A stretch of 64,000 bases of DNA from DATCMH01 sp036563505 (GCA_036563505.1 DATCMH010000016.1:1-64000); one strand, 5' to 3'; shown: positions 25,130 to 34,101, counted from the first letter of the stretch. Made by a program: numbers and translations. The notes: generated from the letters alone by a model not told the origin.

Positions 25130-25339
25130 TCAGCCCATGAAAGCGAAGGCGACGCAGGTCCGAGCCGCCTGACGCGCCTCGCCCAGCACCGAGGGGCGCT
25201 CGGCCGCGCCGGGCCGCGCGAGCCCGACCAGCCGCTTGGCGAGGGTCGCGACGACGAAGGCGGGCAGGGTCGCCGCGAAGATCAGGCGAGCTTCCCAAGG
25301 CGCGCCGCGGGCGCGGTCGTCTCGATGGGCGAGGATCAT
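25130..25339 (-). CDS. pufQ: PufQ-type protein
   Basis: PufQ is a short single-helix protein encoded just before pufB that influences bacteriochlorophyll supply in Rhodobacter. Here 69 residues: a charged N-terminus (MILAHRDDRARGAPWEARLI), a hydrophobic stretch (FAATLPAFVVATLAKRLVGL) and a short tail. GGAGGG lies 8 nt before the ATG. It occupies the bchZ-pufQ-pufB position and has about the usual length (about 74 aa); similarity is mostly positional, so the name is moderately supported. The 127 bp to pufB contain no gene. Confidence 0.75.
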   Translation of the reverse strand: MILAHRDDRARGAPWEARLIFAATLPAFVVATLAKRLVGLARPGAAERPSVLGEARQAARTCVAFAFMG

Positions 25340-25397
25340 GGGCTGGTCCCTCCATGGCCGGGATCGCCGGCCGCGAATGTCGGGTGGAAAGGGCGGT

Positions 25398-26846
25398 TCA
25401 TGCCGCCTCTCCCCTTGGAAGCGAGACGTTGGCGACGCGCGCTGCATCGACCCGCGCCTCGCCGGCTTGGCGTGCCTCGCGCTCGGCGGCCTCGCGCAGG
25501 CGCTTGGCCGCGGAGATCCGCACCAGCACCGGCTGCTGCTCGATCAGGGCGTCCAGGGTCGCGCGGGCATCATCGTCCCAGGCGAGCTCGGGCTGGGCGC
25601 GGGCGGGCGTCGCCTCGACCCGGTCGAGCTCGGTGCCGAGCGGCAGGATGTGGAAGAGCGCGTCGAAGAGCGCGTTGCAGACCTCCTGCACGAGGTAGGT
25701 CGCGCCCGCGTAGCCCATGAAGGGCGTTCCCGTGTGGCGCCGGATCACCGCGCCGGGGAAGGAGGCGGGGATGTAGATCGCCCGGCCGCCGGCCTCGGCC
25801 AGATACATGCGCTCGTTGATGCTGCCGAAGAGGATGAGGGGCATCATCGTCCGCACCATCTCGCGGATGCCCGCGTTGTCCGTCTTCTCGCCGGCCCGGC
25901 GGGCCACCGCGAAGGTGCAGGGCAGGCCGAGCTCGTCCTCGAGGAAATGCCGCACGCCCCGCGCGTAGGTCTCGGTGGCGACGATGGCGAAGCTCGCCGT
26001 GCCGAAAAAATCCTGCGTGACCGAGCGCCAGAGGTCCCAGAGCGGCTTGATGGTGGTGTGCTTCTCGCGCTCGATGAAGGGCTCGGGGTCGAGATCGAGC
26101 AAGCCGCCCAGTGTGCGCAGGAACAGCGTGGTGGAATGCAGGCCGATCGGCGCCTGCAGGTAGGGCCGCTCGAGCGCCTCGCAGAGCAGGCGGCCGAACT
26201 CGCGATAGAGGCAGATGTTGGCGTCGGCGTTCGCGAGCTTGGGCACGTCGGCGAGGTGCGAGCCGAGCGGGAACACCATGTTCACTTCAGCGCCGATCCC
26301 CTCGACGAGGCGGCGGATCTCGGCGAGGTCGGACGGCGCGTTGAAGGTGCCGTAGATCGACCCGATGATGTTGACCCGCGGCTTCTCGCCCTCCTTGCGC
26401 TTGCGCTTCGGGACGATGCCGCGCTTGGCGCCGTACTCGTTCCAGAGCCAGGCGATCGCGCGGTCGGCGCTCTGCCACTGGTCCTCGTCGATGGTGCGGG
26501 GCAGGAAGCGGTGGATGCCCGTGCCTTCCGGCGTCACGCCGCCGCCGATCATCTCGGCGATGGAGCCCGTGACCACGACGGAGGGAAGGGTCGGATCGAG
26601 GGTGCGATGGGCGCGCTTCATGGCGCCCTCCGTGCCGTGCTGGCCGAGTTCCTCCTCCGAGAGGCCCGTGACCACGATGGGCAGCTCGTGCGGCGGCAGA
26701 GCGTCGGTGTAGTGGAGGACGGAGGTGACGGGCAGGTTCTCGCAGCCTACCGGACCGTCGATGATGACCTGCAGGCCCTTGATCGCCGTGAAGGCGTAGA
26801 CGGCGCCCCAGTAGCCCCCGGCCCGGTCGTGATCGATGACGAGCAT
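25398..26846 (-). CDS. bchZ: Chlorophyllide a reductase subunit Z
   Basis: With BchY forms the catalytic component that reduces ring B of chlorophyllide a to the bacteriochlorin. The 482-aa protein starts MLVIDHDRAGGYWGAVYAFT and keeps the cluster Cys at position 35 (IDGPVGCENLPVTS). Normal length. The bchY stop and the bchZ start share a single base (TGATG-like junction). The leftward operon continues into pufQBALM, the classic bchCXYZ-puf superoperon. Confidence 0.96.
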   Translation of the reverse strand: MLVIDHDRAGGYWGAVYAFTAIKGLQVIIDGPVGCENLPVTSVLHYTDALPPHELPIVVTGLSEEELGQHGTEGAMKRAHRTLDPTLPSVVVTGSIAEMIGGGVTPEGTGIHRFLPRTIDEDQWQSADRAIAWLWNEYGAKRGIVPKRKRKEGEKPRVNIIGSIYGTFNAPSDLAEIRRLVEGIGAEVNMVFPLGSHLADVPKLANADANICLYREFGRLLCEALERPYLQAPIGLHSTTLFLRTLGGLLDLDPEPFIEREKHTTIKPLWDLWRSVTQDFFGTASFAIVATETYARGVRHFLEDELGLPCTFAVARRAGEKTDNAGIREMVRTMMPLILFGSINERMYLAEAGGRAIYIPASFPGAVIRRHTGTPFMGYAGATYLVQEVCNALFDALFHILPLGTELDRVEATPARAQPELAWDDDARATLDALIEQQPVLVRISAAKRLREAAEREARQAGEARVDAARVANVSLPRGEAA

Positions 26847-28420
26847 CAGATCATCTCCTCGGCCTTGCGCGCCTTGGCAGCGATCGCGAGCTTGCGGGCG
26901 TGGCGCTCGCGGAAATCCGGCCGATCCTGCGGCGTGTCGGTCCAGATGCCGGCCGCGTGGGCCTCGCCGACCCCGGCGAAGAAGGCGCTCATGGCGTCAA
27001 GGCGCGCCTTGCCGGCCATCGCCGCGTTGACGACCTGGGCGAGGGAGCCCGCGCCCGCCGCGCCCATCAGGGGCCGGGCCGAGATGAGGTTCGTAAAGTA
27101 GAGCGCCGGGATCGAGCGCTGCTTGGCCTTCTGCACCACGGGCGTCGTGCCGATTGCGAGATCGGGCCCGAACTCCTCGAGCGCCGCGAGGTCCTGCTCG
27201 AGGGAGGCGCGGAACTGGACGCGCACGCCCCTCGCCTCGAGCCACTCGCGGTCCGGGTCGGACCACCGCGTGCGCGGGCAGGCCGTGCCGACGTAAGGCA
27301 CCTGCGCGCCGCTCTCGACGAGGAGGCGGGCGACGAGGAGCTCGGAGCCCTCGTAGCCGGAGAGCGTGATGCGGCCCTGGACCGGAGCGCCGGCGAGGGC
27401 CAGGGCGATCCCCGGCAGGATCCGGTTCTTCGCGGCGTCGATCTTTGCTTGGCCCACGCCGCAGGCGGCGCCGATGGCCTCGAGCCAGGCGGCCGTGCCC
27501 TCGCGGCCGACCGGAGCCGAGCCGACGACGGCGCGGCCCGCGGCCTCGAAGGAACGCACGGAGGCGGTGTAGAAGGGATGGATCGCGGCGACCACGGCGC
27601 AGTCGAGCGCGGCGTAGAGCTCCCGCCATTCTCGGGTCGGCACCGTCGGACCGGCGGCGAGGCCCAGGGGCTCCAGCATGGCGCCGATGCCGACGGGGTC
27701 GGCCGGGAACATCTCGCCCAGCAGCGTCACGGTCGGGCGGTCGCTGCGGCCGCTGCGCGGCGCCTGAACCGCGCCCTGCCCCGCCTCGGCCCGGGCGTAA
27801 TCGAGCATGGCGCCGGCCAGCACGTCCTTCGCCTCGGCGTGCGTCGGGACGCCGAAGCCCGGCACGTCGATGCCGATGATCCGGACGCCGTCGATCGCCT
27901 TGGGGAGAAGCTGCAGCGGCACGCCGGAGGCCGTCGGGACGCACAGGTTGATGACGACGACGGCGTCGACCTGAGCCGGGTCGGCGAGCTTGAACACCGC
28001 TTCGCGGATGTCCTCGAACAGCTTGCCGGTGACGAGGCTCTCGGAGTTGAAAGGCACGTAGCCGACGGGCCGGCGCGCGCCGTAGAAGTGGGAGGTGAAG
28101 GTCAGGCCGTAGACGCAGCAGGCCGAGCCCGACAGCACGGTCGCCGTGCGCCGCATGCGCAGGCCGACGCGCAGGGAGCCGAAGGCAGGGCACATGCTCT
28201 GGGGCTGGTCGTGCGGCCCCTGCGGGTAGTCGGCAGCCAGGCGATCGAGCACCTCACTCTTGCCTGCGAGCGCCGCGGCCTTGCGCATCTCCTCGGCGCC
28301 GGCGTGGCAGCCGCGGCCGTCCCCGCCCGTCGCGGCGGACATCGGCCCGGAGGTGTCCCGGGCTTCGTCGCTCGCGATGTCGGTCAGGGCGCCGACATGG
28401 CCGTCGTCGAGGGAGGTCAT
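26846..28420 (-). CDS. bchY: Chlorophyllide a reductase subunit Y
   Basis: Partner of BchZ. Start ATG at 28420 (MTSLDDGHVGALTDIASDEA), 524 aa. Cluster Cys candidates lie in QSMCPAFGSLRVGL, GSACCVYGLTFTSHF and INLCVPTASGVPLQ. The first 40 or so residues are variable and acidic. It begins 10 bp after the bchX stop. The open frame upstream of 28420 is a shadow of bchX. Confidence 0.95.
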   Translation of the reverse strand: MTSLDDGHVGALTDIASDEARDTSGPMSAATGGDGRGCHAGAEEMRKAAALAGKSEVLDRLAADYPQGPHDQPQSMCPAFGSLRVGLRMRRTATVLSGSACCVYGLTFTSHFYGARRPVGYVPFNSESLVTGKLFEDIREAVFKLADPAQVDAVVVINLCVPTASGVPLQLLPKAIDGVRIIGIDVPGFGVPTHAEAKDVLAGAMLDYARAEAGQGAVQAPRSGRSDRPTVTLLGEMFPADPVGIGAMLEPLGLAAGPTVPTREWRELYAALDCAVVAAIHPFYTASVRSFEAAGRAVVGSAPVGREGTAAWLEAIGAACGVGQAKIDAAKNRILPGIALALAGAPVQGRITLSGYEGSELLVARLLVESGAQVPYVGTACPRTRWSDPDREWLEARGVRVQFRASLEQDLAALEEFGPDLAIGTTPVVQKAKQRSIPALYFTNLISARPLMGAAGAGSLAQVVNAAMAGKARLDAMSAFFAGVGEAHAAGIWTDTPQDRPDFRERHARKLAIAAKARKAEEMI

Positions 28421-28430
28421 CGGGGCCGCC

Positions 28431-29426
28431 TCAAACCGTGTCGTAGACGATTTCGAGGGAGGCTTTCGGCACGTAGGCCGCGCCGCACATGTCCTCGAAG
28501 GTGGCGGGCTCGAGCTGGACGCCGCGGCCCACCGCGTCGCCCTTGAAGAGACCGAGCAGCGCGTCGTGGGAGAGCGGCGTCGGGCGCTGTGGCGGGGCCG
28601 AGGCCACGTTCTCGCCCAGAGCCTCGAAGAGGGAAGCCCACTGCGTGCCGGGGCGGCCGATGATCTCGTAGTTCGCGCTCTTGCGACGGATGTCCTCATC
28701 GGCAGGGATGGCCGCGAGAACCGGGATGCCGACGGCTTCCGAGAAGGCCGCAGCCTCGCCCGTGCCGTCGTCCTTGTTGATGACCATGCCGGCGACGCCG
28801 ACATTGCCTCCAAGGCGCCGGAAGTAATCGACCGCCGAGCAGACGTTGTTGGCGACGTAGAGGGATTGAAGGTCGTTCGACCCGACGACGATCACCTTCT
28901 GGCACATGTCCCGGGCGATCGGCAGGCCGAAGCCGCCGCAGACCACGTCGCCGAGGAAGTCGAGCAGGACGTAATCGAAGCCCCACTCGTGGAAGCCGAG
29001 CTTCTCCAGGAGCTCGAAGCCGTGGATGATGCCGCGGCCGCCGCAGCCACGCCCAACTTCCGGGCCGCCGAGCTCCATGGCGAAGACGCCGTCGCGCTTG
29101 AAGCAAACGTCGCCGATCTTCACCTCTTCGCCGGCGAGCTTCTTCTTGGCGGAGGTCTCGATGATGGTGGGGCAGGCACGGCCGCCGAAGAGCAGCGAGG
29201 TGGTGTCGCTCTTCGGGTCGCAGCCGATGAGCAGAACCTTCTTGCCCTGCTGAGCCATCATGTAGCTCAAGTTGGCGAGGGTGAAGCTCTTGCCGATGCC
29301 CCCCTTGCCGTAGATCGCGATGATCTGCGTGGTCTTGGTCGCGGGCACGACAGCGATCGGCTCCGGCTCGATCGAGGCCTCGGCCCGCAGGCGGTCGGTC
29401 ATGCTGAGCTTCGTCACGGCGTTCAT
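28431..29426 (-). CDS. bchX: Chlorophyllide a reductase iron protein
   Basis: NifH-like ATPase that reduces BchYZ. The 331-aa protein has a P-loop of the BchX type (YGKGGIGKSFTLANLSYM) and the two [4Fe-4S] Cys in VGRGCGGRGI and GDVVCGGFGLP. Start ATG at 29426 (MNAVTKLSMTDRL), supported by GGAGAG 7 nt upstream; it overlaps the bchC stop by 4 bp. The GKSF variant separates it clearly from bchL (GKST). Confidence 0.96.
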   Translation of the reverse strand: MNAVTKLSMTDRLRAEASIEPEPIAVVPATKTTQIIAIYGKGGIGKSFTLANLSYMMAQQGKKVLLIGCDPKSDTTSLLFGGRACPTIIETSAKKKLAGEEVKIGDVCFKRDGVFAMELGGPEVGRGCGGRGIIHGFELLEKLGFHEWGFDYVLLDFLGDVVCGGFGLPIARDMCQKVIVVGSNDLQSLYVANNVCSAVDYFRRLGGNVGVAGMVINKDDGTGEAAAFSEAVGIPVLAAIPADEDIRRKSANYEIIGRPGTQWASLFEALGENVASAPPQRPTPLSHDALLGLFKGDAVGRGVQLEPATFEDMCGAAYVPKASLEIVYDTV

Positions 29427-30382
29427 GCGAGCTCTCTCCAATCGAGCACCATCTTGAGGCAGGCCGGATCGCCGAAAGCGGTCCGGTAGGCATTCTCGGC
29501 GTCGCCAGCGGGCGCGCGGTGCGTCACGAGCCCTTCGAGCGAGAGGGAGCCGGCGGCCATCGCGTCGCGCACCGCGACGAGGTCGTCAGGCCGCCATTCG
29601 GCCGCGACCCGGATGCGGGCCTCGCGCAGGAAGGCAGGCGGGAAGGCGAAGGAGAGCGGCTCGCTGTAGAAGCCGGCAAGGACGATCTCGCCGCCGGGCG
29701 CGAGCCGGGCGATCAGCGTATCGAGGAGACCGGCATCGCCGCTCGCGTCGATGATGCACCGATAGTCGCGGCGGTCATCGGCGGCGGGATCGATCACGCG
29801 GTAGCCTTCGGCCCCCGCGGCTCGAACCGGGCTGCGTTCCCACACCGTCGGCGGCTCGGCGCCGGACAGGAGGGCAAGCCGCGCCAGGAGGCGCCCGAGC
29901 ACCCCGTGGCCGACGATGAGGTCCGGCGCAGCCGCGCCCGGGTAGGCCAGGGCATGACGGGCCGTCGCGGCGAGCGCCAGCAGCACGCCCTCCTCACGGC
30001 CCTCGCCGATGGCCAAGGCTCGCGCGGCTGGGACGACGAGATGGGCAGCGGCGGCTCCGAAGAGGCCGCGCACGGCGCTGAACCCGCGGGAGCCGGCGAC
30101 GAAGACCCGCTCACCCGGCATCCGGTCAACGCTGCGGCCGCACTGCGCGATGCGCCCGACCGCCTCGTAGCCCGGCACCAGGGGGTAGCCCATCCCGGGG
30201 AAGGGCGGCATGCGGCCCGAATAGAGCAGGCGCTCGGTTCCCGTGCTGATCCCGCTCCACTCGACCTCGACCACGACGTCACCGTCCTGAACCGGCGAGA
30301 GCGCGACCTCACGCAGGGCGAGGAGCTCCGGGGCGTCGAGAACGACGGCAATGGTGTTGGACCGGATCGTGCAGGCGTTCAC
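29423..30382 (-). CDS. bchC: 3-hydroxyethyl bacteriochlorophyllide a dehydrogenase
   Basis: Oxidises the C3 hydroxyethyl group to acetyl with NAD+, following BchF and BchXYZ. The 319-aa medium-chain dehydrogenase-like protein includes ISTGTERLLYSGRMPPFPGM, YPLVPGYEAVGRI and a nucleotide-fold region near LIVGHGVLGRLLARL. First gene of the bchCXYZ-puf superoperon. Upstream, 30,383-30,450 holds two PpsR-type palindromes. Confidence 0.95.
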   Translation of the reverse strand: MNACTIRSNTIAVVLDAPELLALREVALSPVQDGDVVVEVEWSGISTGTERLLYSGRMPPFPGMGYPLVPGYEAVGRIAQCGRSVDRMPGERVFVAGSRGFSAVRGLFGAAAAHLVVPAARALAIGEGREEGVLLALAATARHALAYPGAAAPDLIVGHGVLGRLLARLALLSGAEPPTVWERSPVRAAGAEGYRVIDPAADDRRDYRCIIDASGDAGLLDTLIARLAPGGEIVLAGFYSEPLSFAFPPAFLREARIRVAAEWRPDDLVAVRDAMAAGSLSLEGLVTHRAPAGDAENAYRTAFGDPACLKMVLDWRELA

Positions 30383-30402
30383 GGCAAAGGTGCCCTCCGA
30401 GA

Positions 30403-30420
30403 TGTCAGGCTACATTGACT
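30403..30420. promoter_or_regulatory. PpsR/CrtJ-type operator, bchC site 1
   Basis: TGTCAGGCTACATTGACT has a perfect GTCA-N8-TGAC core (one outer base off consensus), 20 bp before the bchC ATG. Confidence 0.7.
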
Positions 30421-30428
30421 GCGCCTGA

Positions 30429-30446
30429 TGTCAACCTGACTTAACA
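30429..30446. promoter_or_regulatory. PpsR/CrtJ-type operator, bchC site 2
   Basis: TGTCAACCTGACTTAACA is an exact TGT-N12-ACA. On the minus strand its end contains TTGACA, a possible -35 box of bchC. Centre spacing to site 1 is 26 bp. Confidence 0.75.
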
Positions 30447-30450
30447 CTTG

Positions 30451-31596
30451 TCACGCAGTGGCTGTGATCAATCCGGTGACAAGGGGCATGGCGGTCGGCC
30501 GAACCTGAGCGCGCCGGAAACCGGCCTCCCGCAGCATCCGCAGGAGCTCGCTGGGCTTGCGCGCCCGCCCCTGCCCCATCGCGAGGAGGTAGAAGCCGAA
30601 ATAGGCGTCACCCACGGTCTCGATGCCCGGCACGCCGGCCATCGGCTCGGCGAGGAGCAGAGTTCCGCCGGGAGGCAGAGCGGCGCGGACCGCCCGCAGG
30701 AGGTTCAGGGCCGGCCCGTCGTCGTGATCATGGATCACCCGCACGAGGGACACGATGTCTGCGCCTTGAGGCAGCGGATCACGGAAGAAGTCGCCGCCGA
30801 TTGCGTCGGTGCGGCCGCTCAGACCGGCGTCGGACAGACGCGTCCGCGCCCGGGCAGCCGTCTCGGGCAGGTCGAAGAGGGTCAGGCGCAGGTGCGGCGC
30901 CCGCTCGGCCGCAGCGGTGATGAAGCTGCCGTCGCCGCCGCCGATATCCAAGAGGTGCCGATGACGGTCGATCGGGTAGGCGTCGAGGATCTCGGCGGCG
31001 ACGAGGGGCTGCGAGGCTGCCATCAGGCTGGTGTAGGGATCGACCGCGTGCGCCGCGGCCTCGCCTGGCTGCGCGAGGCCGGCATAGGCCCAGTAGCGGT
31101 TCAGGCTGCCGGTCGCCTCGCCGCGCAGCAGGGCGACCGGGTCGCGCAGGTCCTCGTAGAGCATGACGTGATGCTCGATCATCGCGACGAGCCCCGGGTT
31201 GCCGACGAGGGCTGCCCCGAGGGGGCCGAGGCCGTAACGCCCTTGCCTGTCGGCCCGCACGAGCCTAAGCGACGCCGCCGCCTTCAGGAGCCGCTCCGCC
31301 GCGTCCTCGGCCAGACCGAGGCGGCGGGCCAGGCGGGGCAAAGCTTGAGGACCTTCGGCCAGAGCCTCGAAGACGCGAAGCCGAACGCAGGCGAGCAGGA
31401 TCTGCGAGTAGACGAAGCCGGCGCACAGATCGAAGAGCGCCCGGGCGCGGCGGCGCGCCACCGGGCGCGTCAGTGGGAAAGCGGCGGCGTGGCGCCGGAA
31501 CGCAGGGCTCGCGAGCAGGCGGTCGCGCCAGCCTGACCAGCGGTCGAGGACGGAGCGGATGAGGGGCGCGCTCGTCGCGAGCACAGCCCGGCTCAC
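30451..31596 (-). CDS. crtF: Demethylspheroidene / hydroxycarotenoid O-methyltransferase
   Basis: Methylates the 1-hydroxy group of acyclic carotenoids, the last type of step to spirilloxanthin or spheroidene. The 381 residues comprise an N-terminal dimerisation/winged-helix region (LLACVRLRVFEALAEGPQAL) and a C-terminal SAM domain with LLDIGGGDGSFITAAAERA (about residues 214-232). It overlaps the crtE stop by 4 bp (ATGA) and so is translated from the crtE message. The end lies 5 bp from bchC site 2. Confidence 0.95.
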   Translation of the reverse strand: MSRAVLATSAPLIRSVLDRWSGWRDRLLASPAFRRHAAAFPLTRPVARRRARALFDLCAGFVYSQILLACVRLRVFEALAEGPQALPRLARRLGLAEDAAERLLKAAASLRLVRADRQGRYGLGPLGAALVGNPGLVAMIEHHVMLYEDLRDPVALLRGEATGSLNRYWAYAGLAQPGEAAAHAVDPYTSLMAASQPLVAAEILDAYPIDRHRHLLDIGGGDGSFITAAAERAPHLRLTLFDLPETAARARTRLSDAGLSGRTDAIGGDFFRDPLPQGADIVSLVRVIHDHDDGPALNLLRAVRAALPPGGTLLLAEPMAGVPGIETVGDAYFGFYLLAMGQGRARKPSELLRMLREAGFRRAQVRPTAMPLVTGLITATA

Positions 31597-32462
31597 GCGG
31601 CGTGGCGCGCGAGCCGCTTCGGCAGGAACTGCATGGCCTCCCGCCGCATCAGCGTGCGCAACTCGGAGGCGCCCGCGCAGGCCGGGATCGAATCGACCGC
31701 CTCGTCGACCAGCCGCTCGAGGAGGGCCACCGCTCCCGCGATGCCGAGATCGGCCACGGCGCTCGCGCGGGCGAGCGCCGCGTCGCGGCCGACCGGCTTG
31801 CCGATATCCTCAGCGTCGCCGACCGCATCTTTGAGATCGTCGGCGACCTGGAACGCCTCTCCGAGACGCTCGCCGAGGAGGCGCCAAGCGTTCGGCTCGG
31901 CGCCGACGGCCATGGCGCCGGCCGTGGTCGCGGCTCCGAACAGCACTCCCGTCTTGGCGCGGTGATAGACCGACAGTTCGACCTTCGGCTCCGATTCCCA
32001 GGCCTGACCCGCGACGATGCCGTTCGGCGCGCCGACGGCGGCGCCGACATTGATGAGTAGCGCGGCGAGGCGATGGGGCGCCAGCGCAGCGCCGTGCGCC
32101 AGGGTTTGAAAGGCGAGGACGATGAGAGCGTCCCCGGCGAGCACGGCCAGGGGCTCGCCGTAGGCCCGGTGCACCGAGGGTCTGCCCCGTCGCGTCGCCG
32201 CGTCGTCGAAGCAGGGCAGATCGTCGTGGACCAGGGAGGCGCAGTGCAGGAGTTCGATGGCCGCGGCCGCGGCTTCCGTCACGTCCGGCGCATCCTCGCC
32301 GCAGGCCATGGCCACGGCGAGGGTGAGGCGGGGGCGGATGCGCGCGCCCCCAGGGAAGATCGCGTGCCGCATAGCACCGGCGAGGCGGGGAGGAGCGCCG
32401 GGGCGCTCGACTCGCTCGATCGCCGTCGTCAGAGCGCGTTCGATCCGCTGCCTCGCGTCCAT
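31593..32462 (-). CDS. crtE: Geranylgeranyl diphosphate synthase
   Basis: Prenyltransferase making the C20 precursor of carotenoids and of the bacteriochlorophyll tail. The 289 residues have the first Asp-rich motif in LVHDDLPCFDDAATRRGRPS (about 83-102) and the second in FQVADDLKDAVGDAEDIGKP. Start ATG at 32462, with AGGAGG 5 nt upstream; the open frame continues to 32525 through the operator region without a ribosome site. Divergent from crtD. Confidence 0.95.
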   Translation of the reverse strand: MDARQRIERALTTAIERVERPGAPPRLAGAMRHAIFPGGARIRPRLTLAVAMACGEDAPDVTEAAAAAIELLHCASLVHDDLPCFDDAATRRGRPSVHRAYGEPLAVLAGDALIVLAFQTLAHGAALAPHRLAALLINVGAAVGAPNGIVAGQAWESEPKVELSVYHRAKTGVLFGAATTAGAMAVGAEPNAWRLLGERLGEAFQVADDLKDAVGDAEDIGKPVGRDAALARASAVADLGIAGAVALLERLVDEAVDSIPACAGASELRTLMRREAMQFLPKRLARHAA

Positions 32463-32479
32463 GCGATCCTCCTGACCTG

Positions 32480-32507
32480 TTGTCAGATATAACTGACACT
32501 CTATACT
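32480..32507 (+). promoter_or_regulatory. Probable crtD promoter
   Basis: TTGTCA (32480-32485), 16-bp spacer, then TATACT (32502-32507), five of six bases of the -10 consensus. The crtD ATG begins 7 nt after the -10 box and no Shine-Dalgarno is present, so the transcript may start at the ATG. Confidence 0.55.
32481..32498. promoter_or_regulatory. PpsR/CrtJ-type operator, crtE/crtD site 1
   Basis: TGTCAGATATAACTGACA is a full TGT-N12-ACA palindrome with a perfect GTCA-N8-TGAC core, the best site in the window. It lies in the spacer of the presumed crtD promoter. Confidence 0.85.
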
Positions 32508-32524
32508 GTCACGCATGTCGGACA
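32507..32524. promoter_or_regulatory. PpsR/CrtJ-type operator, crtE/crtD site 2, over the crtD start codon
   Basis: TGTCACGCATGTCGGACA is TGT-N12-ACA with one core mismatch. It covers the crtD ATG (32515-32517). Centre spacing to site 1 is 26 bp. Confidence 0.55.
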
Positions 32525-34101
32525 TCAGGTCAATCGATCAGCGCGGGCGATCGTCAGCCAGCGATCGGGCTGTCGTCGTCGGGGCCGGCATCGGCGGGCT
32601 GACAGCGGCCCTCGACCTTGCGGCGCAGGGCATCGCGGTCACCGTCGTCGAGAAGGCGCTCGCGCCTGGCGGCAAGATGCGCCTGGCCGAGTCGCAGGGC
32701 CGGTTCATCGATGCCGGGCCAACCGTGCTCACGATGCGCTGGGTCTTCGAAGACTTGTTCGCGGCAGCCGGCACCTCGCTCGACGCTCACCTCACCCTTC
32801 ACCGCGCCGAGGTGCTCGCCCGCCATGCCTGGGTGGACGGCAGCCGCCTCGACCTCTTCGCCGATCCGGATCGATCCGAGGAGGCGATCGGCCGCTTCGC
32901 CGGGGCCGAGGACGCCCGCGCCTTCCGCCGTTTCCGCGACGAGGCGGCCCAAGTCTACGCGTGCCTCGAAGGGCCTTTCATCAAGGCGGCCCGTCCCAGC
33001 CTCGCCGGTCTCCTCGCCGGCGCCAGACTGCGCGATCTCTGGCGGATCCAGCCGTTCGCGACCCTCGCCGGGCTGCTCGCCCGCCGGTTCGGGGACCCTC
33101 GGCTGCGGCAGCTGTTCGGCCGCTACGCCACCTATTGCGGGTCGTCCCCTTACCAGTCTCCCGCGACCTTGATGCTCGTGGCCCATGTCGAGCAGGAGGG
33201 CGTCTGGCTCGTCGAGGGCGGCATGCATCGCCTCGCGGCGGCGCTGGCCGCGCTCGCCGAAATGCGCGGCGTCGCGTTCCGCTACGGCGCCGAGGTCGCG
33301 TCCGTCACGGTCGCGAACGGCCGCGCAGCGGGCGTGACCTTGATCGGGGGAGAGCGTCTCGACGCCGGCGCCGTCATCGTCAACGCGGACGCCGCCGCCG
33401 TGGCGCAGGGGCAGTTCGGGCCGGCGGCGGCCCAGGCCGTTCCGCGCGCTGCGCCCGCGCATCGGTCGCTGTCGGCGATGACTTGGGCGGTGACGACCCG
33501 CGCGAACGGGTTCCCGCTCGACCGCCACAACGTGTTCTTCGCCTCTGATCCGCGAGCCGAGTTCCGCGCCATCTTCGGCGAGGGCCGGATGCCGGCCGAG
33601 CCGACGGTCTACGTCTGCGCCCAGGACCGCGGCGCCGCGACGGCGGACCACGCCGGCCCCGAGCGCCTTCTTCTTCTCATCAACGCCCCGCCCGACGGCG
33701 ACCGGCGCACTTACGAACCCGCGGAGGTCGAGCGATGCCGGCAGAACACCCTCACCCTCCTGGCGCGCAGCGGCCTCACCCTGGAACCGGCCACGGCTTC
33801 GGTGGCGACCCCAACGGACTTCAATCAGATGTTCCCGGGAACGGGGGGAGCGCTCTACGGCAGGGCGAGCCACGGCTGGCAGGCCTCGTTCCAGCGGCCG
33901 GGCTGTCGAACCAAGGTGCTGGGCCTGTACCTGGCGGGCGGGAGCGCTCATCCGGGACCGGGCGTGCCGATGGCGGCCTTGTCCGGCCGGATGGCGGCCT
34001 CGTGCCTCATCGCGGACCTTGTTTCGACCAGCCGGTCGCGCCGGACGGCTATGTCTGGTGGTACATCGACGGCGTCAGCGACGACGGCCGGCACGGGCTG
34101 A
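32515..34101 (+). CDS. crtD: 1-hydroxycarotenoid 3,4-desaturase (methoxyneurosporene dehydrogenase type)
   Basis: FAD enzyme introducing the 3,4 double bond into hydroxylated acyclic carotenoids. The 528 residues start with the FAD fold VVVGAGIGGLTAALDLAAQG (about 20-39), continue with APGGKMRLAESQGRFIDAGP and VWLVEGGMHRLAAALAALA, and end with the carotenoid-desaturase motif LYLAGGSAHPGPGVPMAALS. About 30 residues follow the usual end; they are Ser/Thr-rich and read through the start of crtC in another frame. Pairing with crtC supports CrtD rather than CrtI. Confidence 0.93.
   Translation: MSDIRSIDQRGRSSASDRAVVVGAGIGGLTAALDLAAQGIAVTVVEKALAPGGKMRLAESQGRFIDAGPTVLTMRWVFEDLFAAAGTSLDAHLTLHRAEVLARHAWVDGSRLDLFADPDRSEEAIGRFAGAEDARAFRRFRDEAAQVYACLEGPFIKAARPSLAGLLAGARLRDLWRIQPFATLAGLLARRFGDPRLRQLFGRYATYCGSSPYQSPATLMLVAHVEQEGVWLVEGGMHRLAAALAALAEMRGVAFRYGAEVASVTVANGRAAGVTLIGGERLDAGAVIVNADAAAVAQGQFGPAAAQAVPRAAPAHRSLSAMTWAVTTRANGFPLDRHNVFFASDPRAEFRAIFGEGRMPAEPTVYVCAQDRGAATADHAGPERLLLLINAPPDGDRRTYEPAEVERCRQNTLTLLARSGLTLEPATASVATPTDFNQMFPGTGGALYGRASHGWQASFQRPGCRTKVLGLYLAGGSAHPGPGVPMAALSGRMAASCLIADLVSTSRSRRTAMSGGTSTASATTAGTG

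Noticed and set aside
32507..32514. Ribosome binding site for crtD
   Set aside because: The bases before the ATG (gtcacgc) do not match a Shine-Dalgarno.
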